Shown here: piece by piece, positions 12,586 to 24,556 of the stretch | How positions within the stretch are numbered: position 1 is the first letter of the stretch | Layout of the letters: the number at the start of each line of letters is the position of its first letter | From: Ahaetulla prasina | Taxonomy: Eukaryota; Chordata; Lepidosauria; Squamata; Colubridae | Assembly (NCBI RefSeq): GCF_028640845.1 | Contig: NC_080541.1 | Coordinates: 162,737,502 to 162,801,501, forward strand | DNA: 64,000 nt | Reading direction: 5' to 3' | Program-made: the position numbers and the translations under genes | Notes under the pieces: generated by a model | What the model saw: the letters and a program-made list of their open reading frames with translations, nothing else | Database searches by the model: none | What the model was told of the DNA's origin: nothing

Positions 12586-14789
12586 CAAAATCTGTTCAAA
12601 TTTTAAAAACTTCTAACAAGCTGTAATTTATACAATTTTACAGTGGTTTCAAATTATTCTGATAGTTTATATCTGCATAAATTTCAATAACACAAAGGCC
12701 ATATTTTCTAGTAAAAAATAATTCTAATTCACATTATTTGAAATTACATACAAAAATTATAGGCAATTTCTAGAATATTATTGTGTACATCTAATGGAAT
12801 GTAGAATTTCAGGGATAACACTAGAAAAGCTACTGATTTAATTGAAATAATAAATATTACTGGAAAACTGATTGTCTGTTTATTATAAAATAAAAATTGA
12901 AATATTTAATTAAAGGGTTGCATAGCAACAAAAGGATACAAAATTCTATTGCAACTACAGATATAAAATTAAGAAATATATTTTTCATTCATTTAATGTA
13001 TGTGGTTTCATGAAGGTTTTTCTTTTTAAATGTCTTCTTTGCTTTACTCTGCTATGAACACATTTCTTAATACAAAATTATTCATTTTGAGTTTTACAAA
13101 TGGTTGTATCATTAGAGACTTTTTTTGAAAATAATTTATCTAACAAGGGCAAACGGGATGACTAGATTCACAGATCATAGGTTCAAAATTCACAAACCAG
13201 TGACTACAAATTGCTGGGAAAAACCCTCTAAAAACACACTATAGCTTAGCATGGGGCTAAGCATAATTGAATAAATGTTTGATATTGCATACCGTTTTAA
13301 TTTCTAATATGGATGCCTAGAAGAAGAAAAAAATAAATCAGATGAATGTAGCGTAAGTATCAAACCATGGGATAAAAATGATACTTGTCATTGGCCCAAT
13401 TTAGCTATCATACTAAATCGTTATTTCATTAATCATAGTCTGTTGAAAAAGGTCTAAATTGGGGAATGTCAACCCAATATTAATACTATATTTACACAAT
13501 ATAGTACCTGGGTTCAAATACAGAATGCAGGTTGTCCTTGAGTTTCAATAGCAATGGGGACTAAAATTGCCAATATTAAGTGAGGTGGTCATAAAGCAAG
13601 ATGTCATGTGACTGCCTCACTTAGTAACAGTCTCAGTTGCCATTGTTAAATGAGAATCATGGTGGGTCACTAAGTGAGAGCCTCACATGACTGCAATTTC
13701 TGACTTCCTGCTGGCTTCCCCACTGACTTTCCTTGCGGGGAAGCTGGCAGAGAATATTGCAAATTGCAATCATGTGATTGGAGGGGCTCAGCAATGGCCA
13801 GAATTCTGAGGACACATTGTAAATCCCCATTGCTGAGTGCTGTCACATGTTTGAATGGCTACTGAATGAGCGATTGTAACTCAAGACTATTTATAAGCTA
13901 ATGTAAACCACATTACGGTTTAGTATGTGAAGCTAGTCACTGGCAGCCTTCAAACACTGCTGGTTTAATTTGTTAAACAAGCTACAGTGATCTAAATCCA
14001 CATAATGCTAAACCTTGGCATTTATAAACCTCAATGTCTAAGCCAAAAATCACAAAACCATTGTGGTTTATCACAATGTGAACTCTGACAATGGCTTAAT
14101 TCAGACAACACACAAAGTAAGTACGTGAAGCATTTTTGAACTCTAGCTTGTGGTTTGTAAATCCTAGCTAATGCCTTAATATTTTGTGTGAATCCAGGCA
14201 ACTGTGGCTTATTCAAGAAACACTTCACAAATTTAGTTTAGTGTATTGTATGAATTCAGCAGTATGATTGGTTGTAGTCCGACTCAAGATTTTTCAACCT
14301 CAGCAAGTTTTAAGAGGTGTCGATATACTGGCTGGAGAATTCTGGGAGCAACTGAGGTTGAGAAACACTGTTCTGTCTTAATGGAATATGCATTTGGGTA
14401 TAGCGTGAGACCAATAGCGAAATTTTCATCCTACAGAAGTATAATTAATTTTCCTAACATTTCATCACCATGTGTTCAAAATAGTCAAACTGCTGAGACA
14501 GAAAACATTTCACTTAAAAAAACCATGATTAAATATATTTCTTAAAACACAGAAATACTTTTGCCCTTTACTATTTGTAAAATAAATTTGCAGCCACAGT
14601 GTTGAGTGTTAGTACATTTTTTAAAAAATTGAATGGCACTTCCTGTTAAGAACTTCACAGAAGATACTTATTGCAAACACCTCTTTATACAGCTGGAAAA
14701 AATCTCCAATAAAATATTTGAATATAAATCTCTAAAACCCTCTAGTTCATATTGTAAATAGATTCATTTACAAAGATCTCCCTTATTTA
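12586..14789. other. 3' flank of the intact ROR1 exon (likely 3' UTR and beyond)
   Basis: The stretch after the intact stop codon. It should include the ROR1 3' UTR, which is long in other vertebrates, but I cannot fix a cleavage site. It holds an old MITE (13526-13891), a fragment of a palindromic repeat (about 14276-14371), and AT-rich sequence. The equivalent bases of the distal copy are 8841-11043. Confidence 0.5.
13526..13891. mobile_element. Old TA-flanked MITE copy inside the proximal duplication unit
   Basis: Counterpart of 9780-10145 in the proximal unit, differing at a few bases. It shows that the MITE insertion predates the duplication. Confidence 0.65.
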
Positions 14790-16208
14790 TTACATCTCTG
14801 CTGAAATCACCGTTTCATTATGCCCATGAATGCTAGAATCTAAAGATGGTTGTTTGGAGTCAATTTTGTAGGGTTTTTGAGTCTTGTTTCCAAAAACGGT
14901 TATGCTAATCCCACTTGGATGATTTGGCACTGACATATGAGACAGCAAGGGGATATTGGCATCCTGATTGGATCCTGAAGAAGGCAGGCTGGTCACATGG
15001 CCGGTGCTTGTTGATCCACTTGCACTGCTTGGTGAACGACTCTTGGGTGGAGGACAGTGCTGAATGACCCTTGGTGGACCTGCAGGTTGATAGTGGGCAG
15101 CTGGAAAAGCAGCATATCCAGGAGGTATCGGATATCCATTAATAGGAATATATCGCTGGTTTTGAGGTATTGGTGGGCCAAGAAATCCAGTTATTTGGCC
15201 CTGTGGCATACTTTGTGCTGGAAATATGTAGTTAGGGTACCTGGGATTGCTTAGGTTGCTAACTGGGCTTGCACTGAGAGATGTAGTTTGAGTGGTAGCA
15301 TTTCCACCAGAAGGAGTAGTAGAGCTAGTGTGACTTGATATCCCTTCCCAAGAGCGCAGTCTGGCATGGATATCTTTGAATTTTGGCCTCCTAGATGGCA
15401 GCTCATGCCAGCATTCTGACATCAAGCTGTACATTCTGGGAGGGCAGTCTTCAGAGCATGGTAAAAGCTGTCGTTTCCTAACCATCTCGATGACTTCTTG
15501 ATTACTAAATCCATAATAGGGCTGAAGACCAAAACTAAAAATCTCCCACAAGACAACACCAAAGGACCAGATGTCTGAATCCGAAGAGAATTTTCCATAT
15601 AAAATTGCCTCTGGTGGCATCCAACGAATGGGCAGGAGGGATTTATTTTGAACTCTGTAATAATCGGCTGAATAGATTTCTCTTGACAGTCCCAAATCAG
15701 AAATCTTCACATGGAGCTGCTCTCCAATTAAAATATTGCGAGCAGCCAGATCCTTATGGACAAAAAAATGACTCGACAAGTATTCCATTCCTGCTGCAAT
15801 CTGGACAGCTATGTGCAGAAAATCAGCATGGTCCAAACTGGATTTTACCGTGCCATCCTCATCACTGCTACATCCAACATCTGAATGTGGAGATCGCATA
15901 ATAAGAAATTCATGGAGGTCTCCCTGGTTCATATATTCAAAAAGCATGCAGACTGGTTGCTCTTGTGTCACAATCCCAAGAAGGCAAACAATGTTTGGGT
16001 GATGTAATTCTGCCATCAGCGAGGCTTCTTGCTGGAATTCTGCCCACTGCTGTGGATTATTACAGTCCTTAAGGGTCTTTATTGCGACTAGCTGAGCATG
16101 GTCCATTCCCGGTAAATAAAGATGTCCCTTATAGATTTTTCCAAAAGCACATTCACCCAACTCTTCCATAAATCGGACGGCAGAAAGGGGCAGCTCTTTG
16201 GCTTTGCT
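14790..16208 (-). CDS. ROR1: ROR1 terminal exon, intact proximal copy (pseudokinase and tail)
   Basis: This exon encodes 472 residues plus TGA-type end: SKAKELP, then the cytoplasmic kinase-like domain, then Ser/Thr- and Pro-rich tails, closing with ISAEM. The acceptor CTAACAG at 16209-16215 fits the phase-0 donor of the transmembrane exon. Within the exon, the glycine loop is degenerate (GECAFG, about residue 18), the ATP-anchoring lysine is in VAIK (44), the catalytic loop reads HKD instead of HRD (151-153), and the metal-binding motif reads DLG instead of DFG (171-173). These are the known ROR1 departures that explain its very weak or absent catalysis. The activation-segment tyrosines YSADYY are present. 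The first in-frame methionine (16169) is internal and not a start. This copy is next to exon 8 and has no disruption. Confidence 0.97.
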   Translation of the reverse strand, partial: SKAKELPLSAVRFMEELGECAFGKIYKGHLYLPGMDHAQLVAIKTLKDCNNPQQWAEFQQEASLMAELHHPNIVCLLGIVTQEQPVCMLFEYMNQGDLHEFLIMRSPHSDVGCSSDEDGTVKSSLDHADFLHIAVQIAAGMEYLSSHFFVHKDLAARNILIGEQLHVKISDLGLSREIYSADYYRVQNKSLLPIRWMPPEAILYGKFSSDSDIWSFGVVLWEIFSFGLQPYYGFSNQEVIEMVRKRQLLPCSEDCPPRMYSLMSECWHELPSRRPKFKDIHARLRSWEGISSHTSSTTPSGGNATTQTTSLSASPVSNLSNPRYPNYIFPAQSMPQGQITGFLGPPIPQNQRYIPINGYPIPPGYAAFPAAHYQPAGPPRVIQHCPPPKSRSPSSASGSTSTGHVTSLPSSGSNQDANIPLLSHMSVPNHPSGISITVFGNKTQKPYKIDSKQPSLDSSIHGHNETVISAEM

Positions 16209-16575
16209 CTGTTAGAAAGAAGAAAATACATGAATATAGTTTTGAATCAGATGATTGTCCTTTGAATGGTCTTAGATATGGTAATACTGGAAGACATTGA
16301 AAAAGTGAACTACAATGTTTGTCATGAAAACTTCACAATCTGTTACATACGCTTTAATTTGATAGGGAAAATTTTCAAGGAAAGTATTATCTTGGGTAGG
16401 CATATTTTTCTTAGCTGTTCATCAGTAGCTTGGATTACCAATTTGTGTGGATATGTGCTGACCTCAACTACATCTAAAACCATGAGTCAACACCTTGCCC
16501 CTAGCCATACATAATCCATTCCCAAATACACATTATCTCCTTATCTTAATAGGAAAGAAAGTGGATTAGGGCAGT

Positions 16576-16790
16576 GGTCCCCAAATTATGTTGCTTGGTG
16601 GCTTGGCTGGGGGGGAGGGGGGAACTCACAGCCCTTGCGGTGAGTTGTGAGTGGTGGGTCAGTGCACTCATATGTGAATGCCTGATGCTCACACAAGTTG
16701 AGTTGCATGAGCACGGTCCAGCCAACCAATTCCAAATAGGTCATGGCCTGGTAGTGGGCCGGGACCCGGGGAATCCCAGTACTAGTGGTT
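16576..16790. mobile_element. hAT-like element with CAGTGGTCCCCAA end
   Basis: Starts with CAGTGGTCCCCAAA, a typical hAT terminus. Inside are CACACAAGTTGAGTTGC and GGTCCAGCCAACCAATTCC, followed by a GC-rich GGGCCGGGACCCGGGG near the far end. The right terminus and target duplication are not clear. Confidence 0.6.
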
Positions 16791-16914
16791 CCTATTCAAG
16801 ATGTGTTTTGTAGCATTTTTTCTTTCTATGCCCTCAGCAATAGGACAGAAGAAAGGCAAAGCTGACTTGTATAGAATCTTGAACAGTCACTGGAAGCACT
16901 TCCCCCTTAGCCTA

Positions 16915-17311
16915 CAGGTAGTCTTTGACTTATAACCATTCATTTAATCACCATTCAAAGTTATTACGGTGCTGAAAAAAGTGACTTATGACCGATTCTT
17001 GCACTTATGACCACTGCAGAGTCCCCGCAGTTACATGATAAAAATTTGGGTGGAAGGCAACTGGCATATATTTACGATGGTTGCAGTTTTCCAGGGCCAT
17101 GTGATCACCATTTGTGACCTTCCGCGAAGCAAAGTCAATGGGGCTACTAGATTTGCTTAATGACCACAGCAATTAGCTTAAGGTCTGCAGTGATTAATTT
17201 AACAACTGTTGCAAAAAAGATCATAAAATCAGGAACAACTCATATAAGGACCGTGTCACTTAGCAATGGAAGTTCTAGTCCCAATTTTGGTCATAAACCG
17301 AAGACTATCTG
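16915..17311. mobile_element. TA-flanked MITE (Tc1/mariner, Tigger-like)
   Basis: Begins CAGGTAGTCTTTGACTTA and ends AAGACTATCTG, imperfect inverted repeats. It is flanked by TA on both sides (16913-16914, 17312-17313). No coding capacity. Confidence 0.75.
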
Positions 17312-17560
17312 TAGTTATCACAAGGTTGCTGGGAAGAAGGGAGAAACCACCGGGGAAGTAGAAGTCCAGTCCTAATCTTTTTCAACAACTTATAGCAGAG
17401 TTGCTGGGGAGAACTGGGAAAATGGCGAGGCTTCATTCTTCTGAGTGACCCTATTTGAAGTCATTGGCTTCCTTTGGTGGAAACAAATATTTTGCTGAAT
17501 GCTCACATCCCTTTGGAATGTAACTGATCCTTCACTCTTATCTCATTTAAAATTCACTAT

Positions 17561-17629
17561 GAGGAAGGAAGGAAGGAAGGAAGGAAGGAAGGAAGGAAGG
17601 AAGGAAGGAAGGAAGGAAGGAAGGGAGGG
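17561..17629. repeat. (GGAA)n microsatellite
   Basis: About 16 GGAA units in an almost perfect run, inside the intron before the terminal ROR1 exon. Confidence 0.95.
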
Positions 17630-18713
17630 TAATTGAAAGTGGGACACATAAAATAAATTGTAATTTTCCTCATCATTTTATGTATTTTAGATAAATACTG
17701 TGTGAATTAATATATTGTAGTGGCATTTGAACAGGCAGTTATCTGACTGCAGGATGGCGGGAAATTAGATGTATTGTTGCAAAGCAGATGGTTTATATTA
17801 TACAAATCCTTTAGGCTAAAACTTGTTTAGGTCTGGCATATTGTAAATTATATTTTAGTAACGAAAGTGAAATGACCTCTGTCTGACCTCAAGCAGGGCT
17901 GTCTCTTTTAACCAACTTGGTGGAAAACTGAAAGAAAATGAAGTCATAAAATTTGGCAGACGGGGGTTCATTTGGAGTTAAGCAGTTATAAATCTGCTTA
18001 GCTTTTGTTTGACAGGTATTTGTCACTTGGTGGTGTACAAGATGCATAGAAGTGTAAAAAAAACAGAGGAGACATTGTGCCAAAGAAAACCAAGTACAAA
18101 GGGAGTTTATCCCAATCTCTCTTTATTAGTCATTTCTGTTACATTAATGACAACAATTGATTGAATTTATGGATAATTAGGGGGAAAATCCTAAATGTGT
18201 ATGAAGTGCACATTAAATTAGGGATTACTCTCTAATGTGTTGTGTTTAAGATGCCAGCATAACAATAGAATTATGTGTGTCTACTCAAGGAAGCTGATAG
18301 GGTTCAAATGGGTTTACCACCAGGGGGAATCAGGCAAATCTAAAGTAGGGCTACCAGCCCAGAGCTATAAAGCTCCACGAAATGCCAGCAGAATTGCTTT
18401 CTGTATTTCTTTGCTGCCCCCAGGTTTTGCTGAGCAGATTGGACAGTTCTACCCTAACACCCTTTTGTATTCAAAATTTGGGGAATTTATTTTCTTTGCT
18501 CAGTCATGATCTATCAAAATGCAGCATTGTTTTTTTTTCTAAAAAAACTTCTGACATCATAGCCCCGAGACAGGACAATAATAAGAGGGTGATATCCATA
18601 AAATGGTGAAATGTAGCCAGATAGGAGGCATCATTAGGAAAAGCAGAGCTAAGGTTCTTTGAGCCTAAAACAAAGGTTTCCCATTTTTATGCATCAGACT
18701 TGGTTCACAGTAC

Positions 18714-18925
18714 CTTTGGTTTATATGAATTGAGCATAGACATCTCTACGTTCTGTCCTCTGACGTGCTTAGGCTGTCTTTGCACGGGTGGAGAAGATGA
18801 CTTCTGGTTATTTCGGCAAATACAGATGAAGAAAAACAGTAAGGCAATAGCCAGAGGAATCGTAACACTGGGCACCAATATATAAAGAATTTCCATTTTA
18901 TTCTTTTCCTTGGAGTCCTTTGGAT
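18714..18925 (-). CDS. ROR1: ROR1 exon, juxtamembrane and transmembrane segment
   Basis: The 212-bp exon (acceptor AATTTAG, donor GTACTG) encodes the stalk KDSKEKNK, a hydrophobic helix of about 22 residues (ILYILVPSVTIPLAIALL then FFFIC), a short basic segment, and the cytoplasmic juxtamembrane region ending in NSYKPK. It ends in phase 0, so it splices cleanly to a terminal exon starting with SKAKELP. Because both copies of the duplicated terminal exon keep the same acceptor, either could in principle be joined here; only the proximal one continues in frame. Confidence 0.96.
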
Positions 18926-21900
18926 CTAAATTCAGAGGAAAGAAAGGGGAGGGGAAAGGAAGGGAAAAGCATAAGGATTAAAAAAAACCCCGCAATTATT
19001 ATAAACAATGAATTTTTGTACATAAAGTTGTATGAAGCCTATTGCACATTTTCCGTGCTTATTTTATTTCCTGAGCAAGCAGCAACAGCAGAAACAATAG
19101 CAGAGGTTCTCTTACTTGTGACCTTTGGGTTATCAAATTTGACCTCGTTTAAATCACTCAGTCCATGGCTATCTACAGGTAGCCATAAATTCAACTGGGA
19201 AATCTTAGCTTATTCAGCAACAACCCTCCTTCAAGCAATAAACTTCAAGGAGCACCTTTAACATTACTAACAAGCACTGACTTTATCCTTACATTTTAAC
19301 CATCTCAGCAAGGTCTGACACATGCCACTGTTGTATGTTTCCACAATAAAGAATTGCTAAGTATAAAGTGAGATAAGCCAGACAAAACAATATCCATTTC
19401 CACAAACTTGAGGGTATGTGTTTTGCAATCAGCCATATAACATGTGACAAAAATATGAATCCTTGAGCATTACATAACAACAGTTTTATATTAATGTTTG
19501 TCTAAAGGCCAACGACAGTTTTGCAACACTAAAGTATCTTGCTATAGGATGAAAAATCAGCTTTCTCTGCAGAGTGTAATGTAAGTAACATTACAAAAAT
19601 GTTTAACCACAATGCCAATGGTGCAATATATAAATGGCTGTCTGTCTGCAAAGCTCTTCCTCGAAGAGTACATTTTGTCATTTTTTTTTTATTATACTGG
19701 AAACTTGCTAACAAATATCTTCGGAGAACCAAATTTGGTGGAACACTTTTCAGATCCTTTAGGTTAAAAACTACATAGAAAATGGTATTACAGCAAAAGA
19801 GCCAACAGATACTATTATTTTAAGAACCTGAAGGTAAGAAGAGGTTCTATATTACATTATACATCTTCAGGCAGAATTTCATTTCTAAAAATCAAATGCA
19901 ACTTAATCCTCAAATCTTTTTTCCATAATTGTCTTCTTACATATGGAGCTGCAACCCAAAACCAGCATTTTGGTCTTTTATTCCCCCTTCACTCCCCCCG
20001 CCCCCCGCATGGTCAATTCTCAAATTCAGATGATTAAGAACAGTGGTGAAATCCACATTTTTTTACCACCAGTTCTGTGGGTGTGGCTTGGTGGGCGTGG
20101 TGTGGCTTGGTGGGCGAGGCAGGGAAAGAATACTGCAAAATCCCCATTCCGTCCCACTCTAGGGGGAAGGATATTGCAAAATCTCCATTCCCATCCCCCT
20201 CTGGGGCCAGCCAGAGATGGTATTTGCTGGTTCTCCAAACTACTCAAAATTTCCATTACCAGTTCTCCGAACTGATCAAAATTTCCGCTACCGGTTTTCC
20301 AGAACCTGTCAGAACCTGCTGGATTTCACTCCTGATTAAGAATCATTTAGTCATGTTTACTTCCTGGAAACATAAAAAGAGCCTTCCATTGCTCTCCATC
20401 CTGGGAATATGACTGCTTCTGCAGGCAGATAAACCTATTCTATTTTCAAAACAGAAGAACTGTGCAATTATTTAATCCATTTCTTAATAATATAGTCAGT
20501 GGTCTTCTTCACTGTTGATCTTGCAAGACTTTAACCCTCTGGGGACTCCTGTTCCTTCTAGATTGCTAACAGCTGATCTCTTTCAATATGCAGCACTTTC
20601 TTCAGACAGCCATAATAAATGCTTTAGTGATTCTATACCACAATCTGAGCATTTGGGTAGTTCAGGCCCTGCTAAAAGCAGTGAGTGGGAGTTTGAGCAG
20701 TACCATAAGATATTTTGATGTGCAAAGTCAGGAAAACAGGAAAAGTAGATATGAACTCCCAAGAGATCCCAGGAAATTTGAGCTCCCAAGACAAGAAACC
20801 ACATGTCACAATGATGAAAGACACAAGCAACAGAAGAACATCACAGTTGCTGGATGCATCATTACCAATGAGAATAAGTCAGATACTTGAATTTTTGACA
20901 GCAAAATTTGCATTTCACCTTTTTAGTTCTTTCTAATTGGGCAAACATAAGATGTAAGAAGAGGTCTATACCAAAAGCAAGGCAGGAAGTCCTAAACCCT
21001 TTTCTTAAGAATCGTTGATATTTTAGCAGTGTTTTACTTGCAAGCTTTAATGCTCCCCAATCTCTGTAATTAATTTGCTTCCTGGTTGGTTGAATCACGT
21101 TTTTCTAGCCCAGCTTAAGTTGTTCTACAAATTGAATTTTATAGCTTATTATTTCATTTTGGTTCATAGTCCTGATCTGCAAGAAAAAAACACCCTAGTT
21201 TCTTAGATCTGTCAAGTTTGCAATATTATTGATACCACATGATGGCAGTAAAGACTTTTCTTTAGTTCTATGTTGCCATCTAGTGGTCATTGTTGGATAC
21301 TGAAGCATGTTATTGGAACCCATGTCATGCTTCACTTTTTTAAACTGTGGCTAATCACTTATCACACTATATGACATTACAATTCTGGCTTATTCGAGAA
21401 ATGATTGTTTCAAAAATGGTATTTTACTTCAATGATTAATCCCATCCCCCCTGCCTTTTTTAAACTTGACTCAATGGAAATATTTAGCTTATGCTAATTT
21501 TTTTTAATTTAATTTTTTTTTATCATCAAACACTCTTCCTCTGAACCCATTAGACAGCTTTTCTGACTCCCTAAAAAACATTTTAAATTGTTGCTTCTAC
21601 ACAGCTACCAGAAAGCACTTGGGAAGTATTGCTGTCATTTTTCCAAAAATCTTGCTGGCATTTTTCTAACCACTTAATAAGAGGCTCTCAATAACATTTC
21701 AGACAAAATAATGGTTATTTAGAGTCATGTTTCACACAATAGTCATTTGTTCAAATAAGCATGCTGAGCCAAAGAATTTTGTTTTGGGGCAAAAGTTTTA
21801 GATCTGCACATGCTCCAGATCTGGATTACGGGTCCCTGCTGGTTTTCAGAATTTTTCTTCCTGCTGGCCTTTTAGCCTCCTGCCAAGTGAGGCCATTAGA

Positions 21901-22142
21901 AAACACATCTTTAAATGGCAAGTAGCCACCAAACAGAAGACCACCAAGAGGCTCAGTTTGGTCCATAAACAGGGGCTGTATTTAAATTCTGCAGCTGCAC
22001 TTTTATTCCAAATTAAAATTGTCGGGCTAAGTCAATTCTATAAACATGTGAGGAACGTGCCACATAGTTTGGCTGGAACTGCAGCCGACTGCAAAACACA
22101 ACAAACAATCTCATTTCATTTTCATAAAAAGCGTTCATTTAC
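18926..22142 (-). other. ROR1 intron between kringle and transmembrane exons
   Basis: A 3.2-kb intron. Apart from a hAT MITE at 20041-20334 and a C-rich run at about 19985-20009 I see no recognisable feature. Confidence 0.85.
20041..20334. mobile_element. hAT-type MITE, family 1, with perfect 8-bp TSD
   Basis: A 294-bp element with ends CAGTGGTGAAATCCA and TGGATTTCACTCCTG, flanked by the perfect octamer ATTAAGAA (20033-20040, 20335-20342). It shares the CTACCGGTT and GTGGGCGTGG words with the other members. Confidence 0.9.
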
Positions 22143-22388
22143 CACAGACAGGGATGTCACAAAGTTCGGACTTGAGGTTTTCATCTAAAGTGAAGCACCA
22201 GGGAGCCTCTTTCTGATTGCCCGGGTTTCGGCAATAGGAATGGCCTCCATTCAGCTCCGGGTACCTGACCGCAGTGAATGTGTGGGTGTGGGGATACTGG
22301 GAGTTCCACGGCTGGCATTGTCGCCCAGATTTGGTTACACTGATGGTCCCCCGATAGTCCACTCCTGTGCTGTTGAAACATTTGTGAT
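22143..22388 (-). CDS. ROR1: ROR1 exon encoding the kringle domain
   Basis: The 246-bp exon encodes the single kringle domain, a disulfide-bonded extracellular module unique among human receptor kinases to the ROR family. The acceptor is TTCTGTTACAG and the donor GTAAAT. It begins with HKCFNSTG after the split asparagine and contains the kringle core: [29 protein letters not shown] and ELCDIPVC. The terminal base G joins the transmembrane exon to give aspartate. An upstream in-frame methionine at 22638 lies in the intron and is not a start. Confidence 0.97.
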
Positions 22389-23386
22389 CTGTAACAGAAA
22401 GATCATTTTTCTCTGATGCATTAAAAACATGTCTATGGAGGTTCTCAATCATTCTGGTCATGGTTGTCCCAAAGGTGCTTTTCCCTCCCGCTTTCTTTTC
22501 AAAAGGCAACAGGACTTCTTTGGGTTTTTTTCTCCCCCTTGAAAATATTTCGCTACTCATCCACAAAGCTTCTTCAGTTCTAACTAACTGGTGGGGAATG
22601 GAAATTGCATCTATGCATTTATATGACAAGTTGTACAATATTAAATGTTCTATTTGGATGATTTTCTTCTCTTTCTTCTTGTTTATGACCTGAAAGTTAA
22701 TTCAGTCTTACATATGGAGATGTAAAAAAAAAAAAAGATATACTCTTTTAAAAAATTAAAATAGTTAAAGAAAAATGCAAAAGAACTCAAAAGCATCCTC
22801 AAAATCTTGAAACTAATCCCTTATCTTGGCAGGAGACATTATGAGGCTTAATATTTATTAAGCCCTTTTAGAAATAAAGCCGCTCGATATTATTTTTGTT
22901 TAACTTATTTGTGAGCAAACATAAACTTCACTCAATATCAAGGCCAGTAACACAACTTGGGACTGCCATACTGCATAGTAACTGAAGTACAATAAACAGT
23001 TTTATTTTTTTAAATTAAATTTTAATGCCATATATCTCCCTTACAAAGTGACAATGACACAAATGTTTATTTCAATAGAATAGCTAGAAGATATTTTAAT
23101 GAACAAATCATAATATACCAGACATTAAATGAAACAGAATAATATAAAAATAACTGTTGATTTAAAATATTAAAAGTGTTCTTCTAACGATGAGTCCCTG
23201 CAGATTTTACTCCACTAGTCATGATGGTGGTGGTCATCTTTATTTCTCTTCTAACAATAACTCTGATAAATTAGGTCTGCTTGGTGAAAGATATTGGCTG
23301 AAATATTCAGACTTTGACTCTATCAACTGTGCCCTTGATCCATTTTAGGGATATCTCACATACAAGGCAACGTAACTGCCACTTAC
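22389..23386 (-). other. ROR1 intron between Frizzled-like and kringle exons
   Basis: A 1.0-kb AT-rich intron with GT and AG ends. No repeat or coding content recognised. Confidence 0.85.
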
Positions 23387-23704
23387 TTTTATTGATTGGA
23401 TCTGCCATCGGGATGCCAATACGTATACAGTTGATAGCCTCAGGGCTATCAGGCTGGGGAAGATCTTCACAATTCGGCAGCTTCAACCGCATCAAAATCA
23501 TAGGATTGGATCTTGCAAATATGTATTCAGTTTGGCAAAGCACATTTTCCAGAATCTCACACTCATCCCGACACAGATCTCGTGGTTTTGCAACAGAAGA
23601 GGTCTCATCACAATATGGAAAAGCATAATGGCACAGCGATGGAATAGCAAACTGCGAACATTTATCCGATAAATGACTGGAAGTTCCAATCATTGTGAAG
23701 GCAG
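23387..23704 (-). CDS. ROR1: ROR1 exon, main part of the Frizzled-like domain
   Basis: This 318-bp exon, acceptor CTGCAG and donor GTAAGT, encodes 105 full codons starting with [15 protein letters not shown]. It supplies the remaining conserved cysteines of the Frizzled-like domain, for example in [27 protein letters not shown] and LPNCEDL. The segment EAINCIRIG differs slightly from the human protein. The exon ends with PMADPINK plus one base that completes asparagine with the kringle exon. The open frame continues past both splice sites by chance, so a simple ORF call would overstate the exon at both ends. Confidence 0.97.
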
Positions 23705-24393
23705 CTGCAGCAAAAAAATACCAAATCAGTTGGGACAGTAGCAAATTTATAGTAGAACATATGCACTAACAACTACTTCCAAATGAAGACACAATAGATA
23801 GTATGGTTTTTGGACAGATAAGCATTTTTTTTAAAAAACCCTTTTTTGTATTCAAAATACTCTGCTAAATGCAGTTTATATTAGCATCTGCTTTCCTTTC
23901 CATTAATTGGACTGGGCTGTCTTAATCAAAGAATGATTAAGCATCAAATAGGTCCCAATATTTATTATTTGGTAAGTATGTGACCTTGCTTTTAAAAAAA
24001 ATTAAGTTTATGCAATTAGAGGTCCACAAGTGAATAAGATTAAGAACTAAATTTAATCAATTGTGTTTTCTAAAACATGTCTGAAATCAGAATAAAATTA
24101 TTATAAATGCATTGTTTTTCAACATGCTCACTAGAAAAGGTAAGGATACAATTAAAATAATATGCACGGCTTCTTTTTTACTATCATTCTTAAAGTTTCA
24201 TTTTTATTGCAGCTTTTCAAAATGAGCAATATATTTTTTCTTCTAAATATATTTTAAGTGCCATAGAATATATTCTGTTGAACATATAAAATTAACATAT
24301 TAAGGATTAAGGATCTGAAATCCAGAATTGTAGATTATAACAAGGACAACGGCAATCTAACTGAGAATAAGAGAAAGCAAAAGTTTTACTTAC
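23705..24393 (-). other. ROR1 intron within the Frizzled-like domain
   Basis: A 0.7-kb AT-rich intron with GTAAGT donor and a pyrimidine-rich acceptor. Nothing else recognised. Confidence 0.85.
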
Positions 24394-24521
24394 CAGTAAT
24401 TTGATTTTCTATTTCTCCTTGCATATGCAGAGATTCCATATAAATGGTTCGATTTCCAATAAATCTTGCACATGCAATTCCCCGGTATGGTTGACAAAAT
24501 CCATCCTCTTCATATTCATCC
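24394..24521 (-). CDS. ROR1: ROR1 exon, first part of the Frizzled-like (cysteine-rich) domain
   Basis: The 128-bp exon runs from an acceptor TTTTAG to a donor GTAAGT and encodes 42 full codons beginning [14 protein letters not shown] and ending ENQIT. It carries the acidic linker and the first two cysteines of the Frizzled-like cysteine-rich domain, the Wnt-binding module of ROR receptors. An NRT glycosylation sequon follows. The last base G joins the first two bases of the next exon to give alanine, as in the human protein. The acceptor side is about 25 bp from a SINE remnant that itself carries a hAT insertion. Confidence 0.96.
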
Positions 24522-24556
24522 CTAAAATTAAGCAGGCATAATGTATAACAAAGGAC

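Larger units (their letters stand above)
8837..12588. repeat. Tandem duplication unit, distal copy (left)
   Basis: The left half of a direct tandem duplication of about 3747 bp. It contains the ROR1 terminal exon and about 2.2 kb of its 3' flank, including an old MITE and part of a palindromic repeat. Unit boundaries are set by where homology starts (near 8841) and where the second copy begins (near 12589). The right edge matches sequence before 16334. Confidence 0.9.
12589..16334. repeat. Tandem duplication unit, proximal copy (right)
   Basis: The right half of the tandem duplication. By eye about twenty substitutions and three single-base indels separate it from the left unit (about 99.4% identity). 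Nearly all lie outside the coding exon. It directly adjoins the left unit with no spacer. Confidence 0.9.
16209..18713 (-). other. ROR1 intron before the terminal exon
   Basis: A 2.5-kb intron with standard GT and AG ends. It holds the end of the duplication (to about 16334), a hAT-like fragment (about 16576-16790), a MITE (16915-17311) and a GGAA microsatellite (17561-17629). No other coding sequence was recognised. Confidence 0.85.

Noticed and set aside
20515..20890. Overlapping short frames on both strands
   Set aside because: No motif, no splice context and no conserved composition; treated as intronic sequence.
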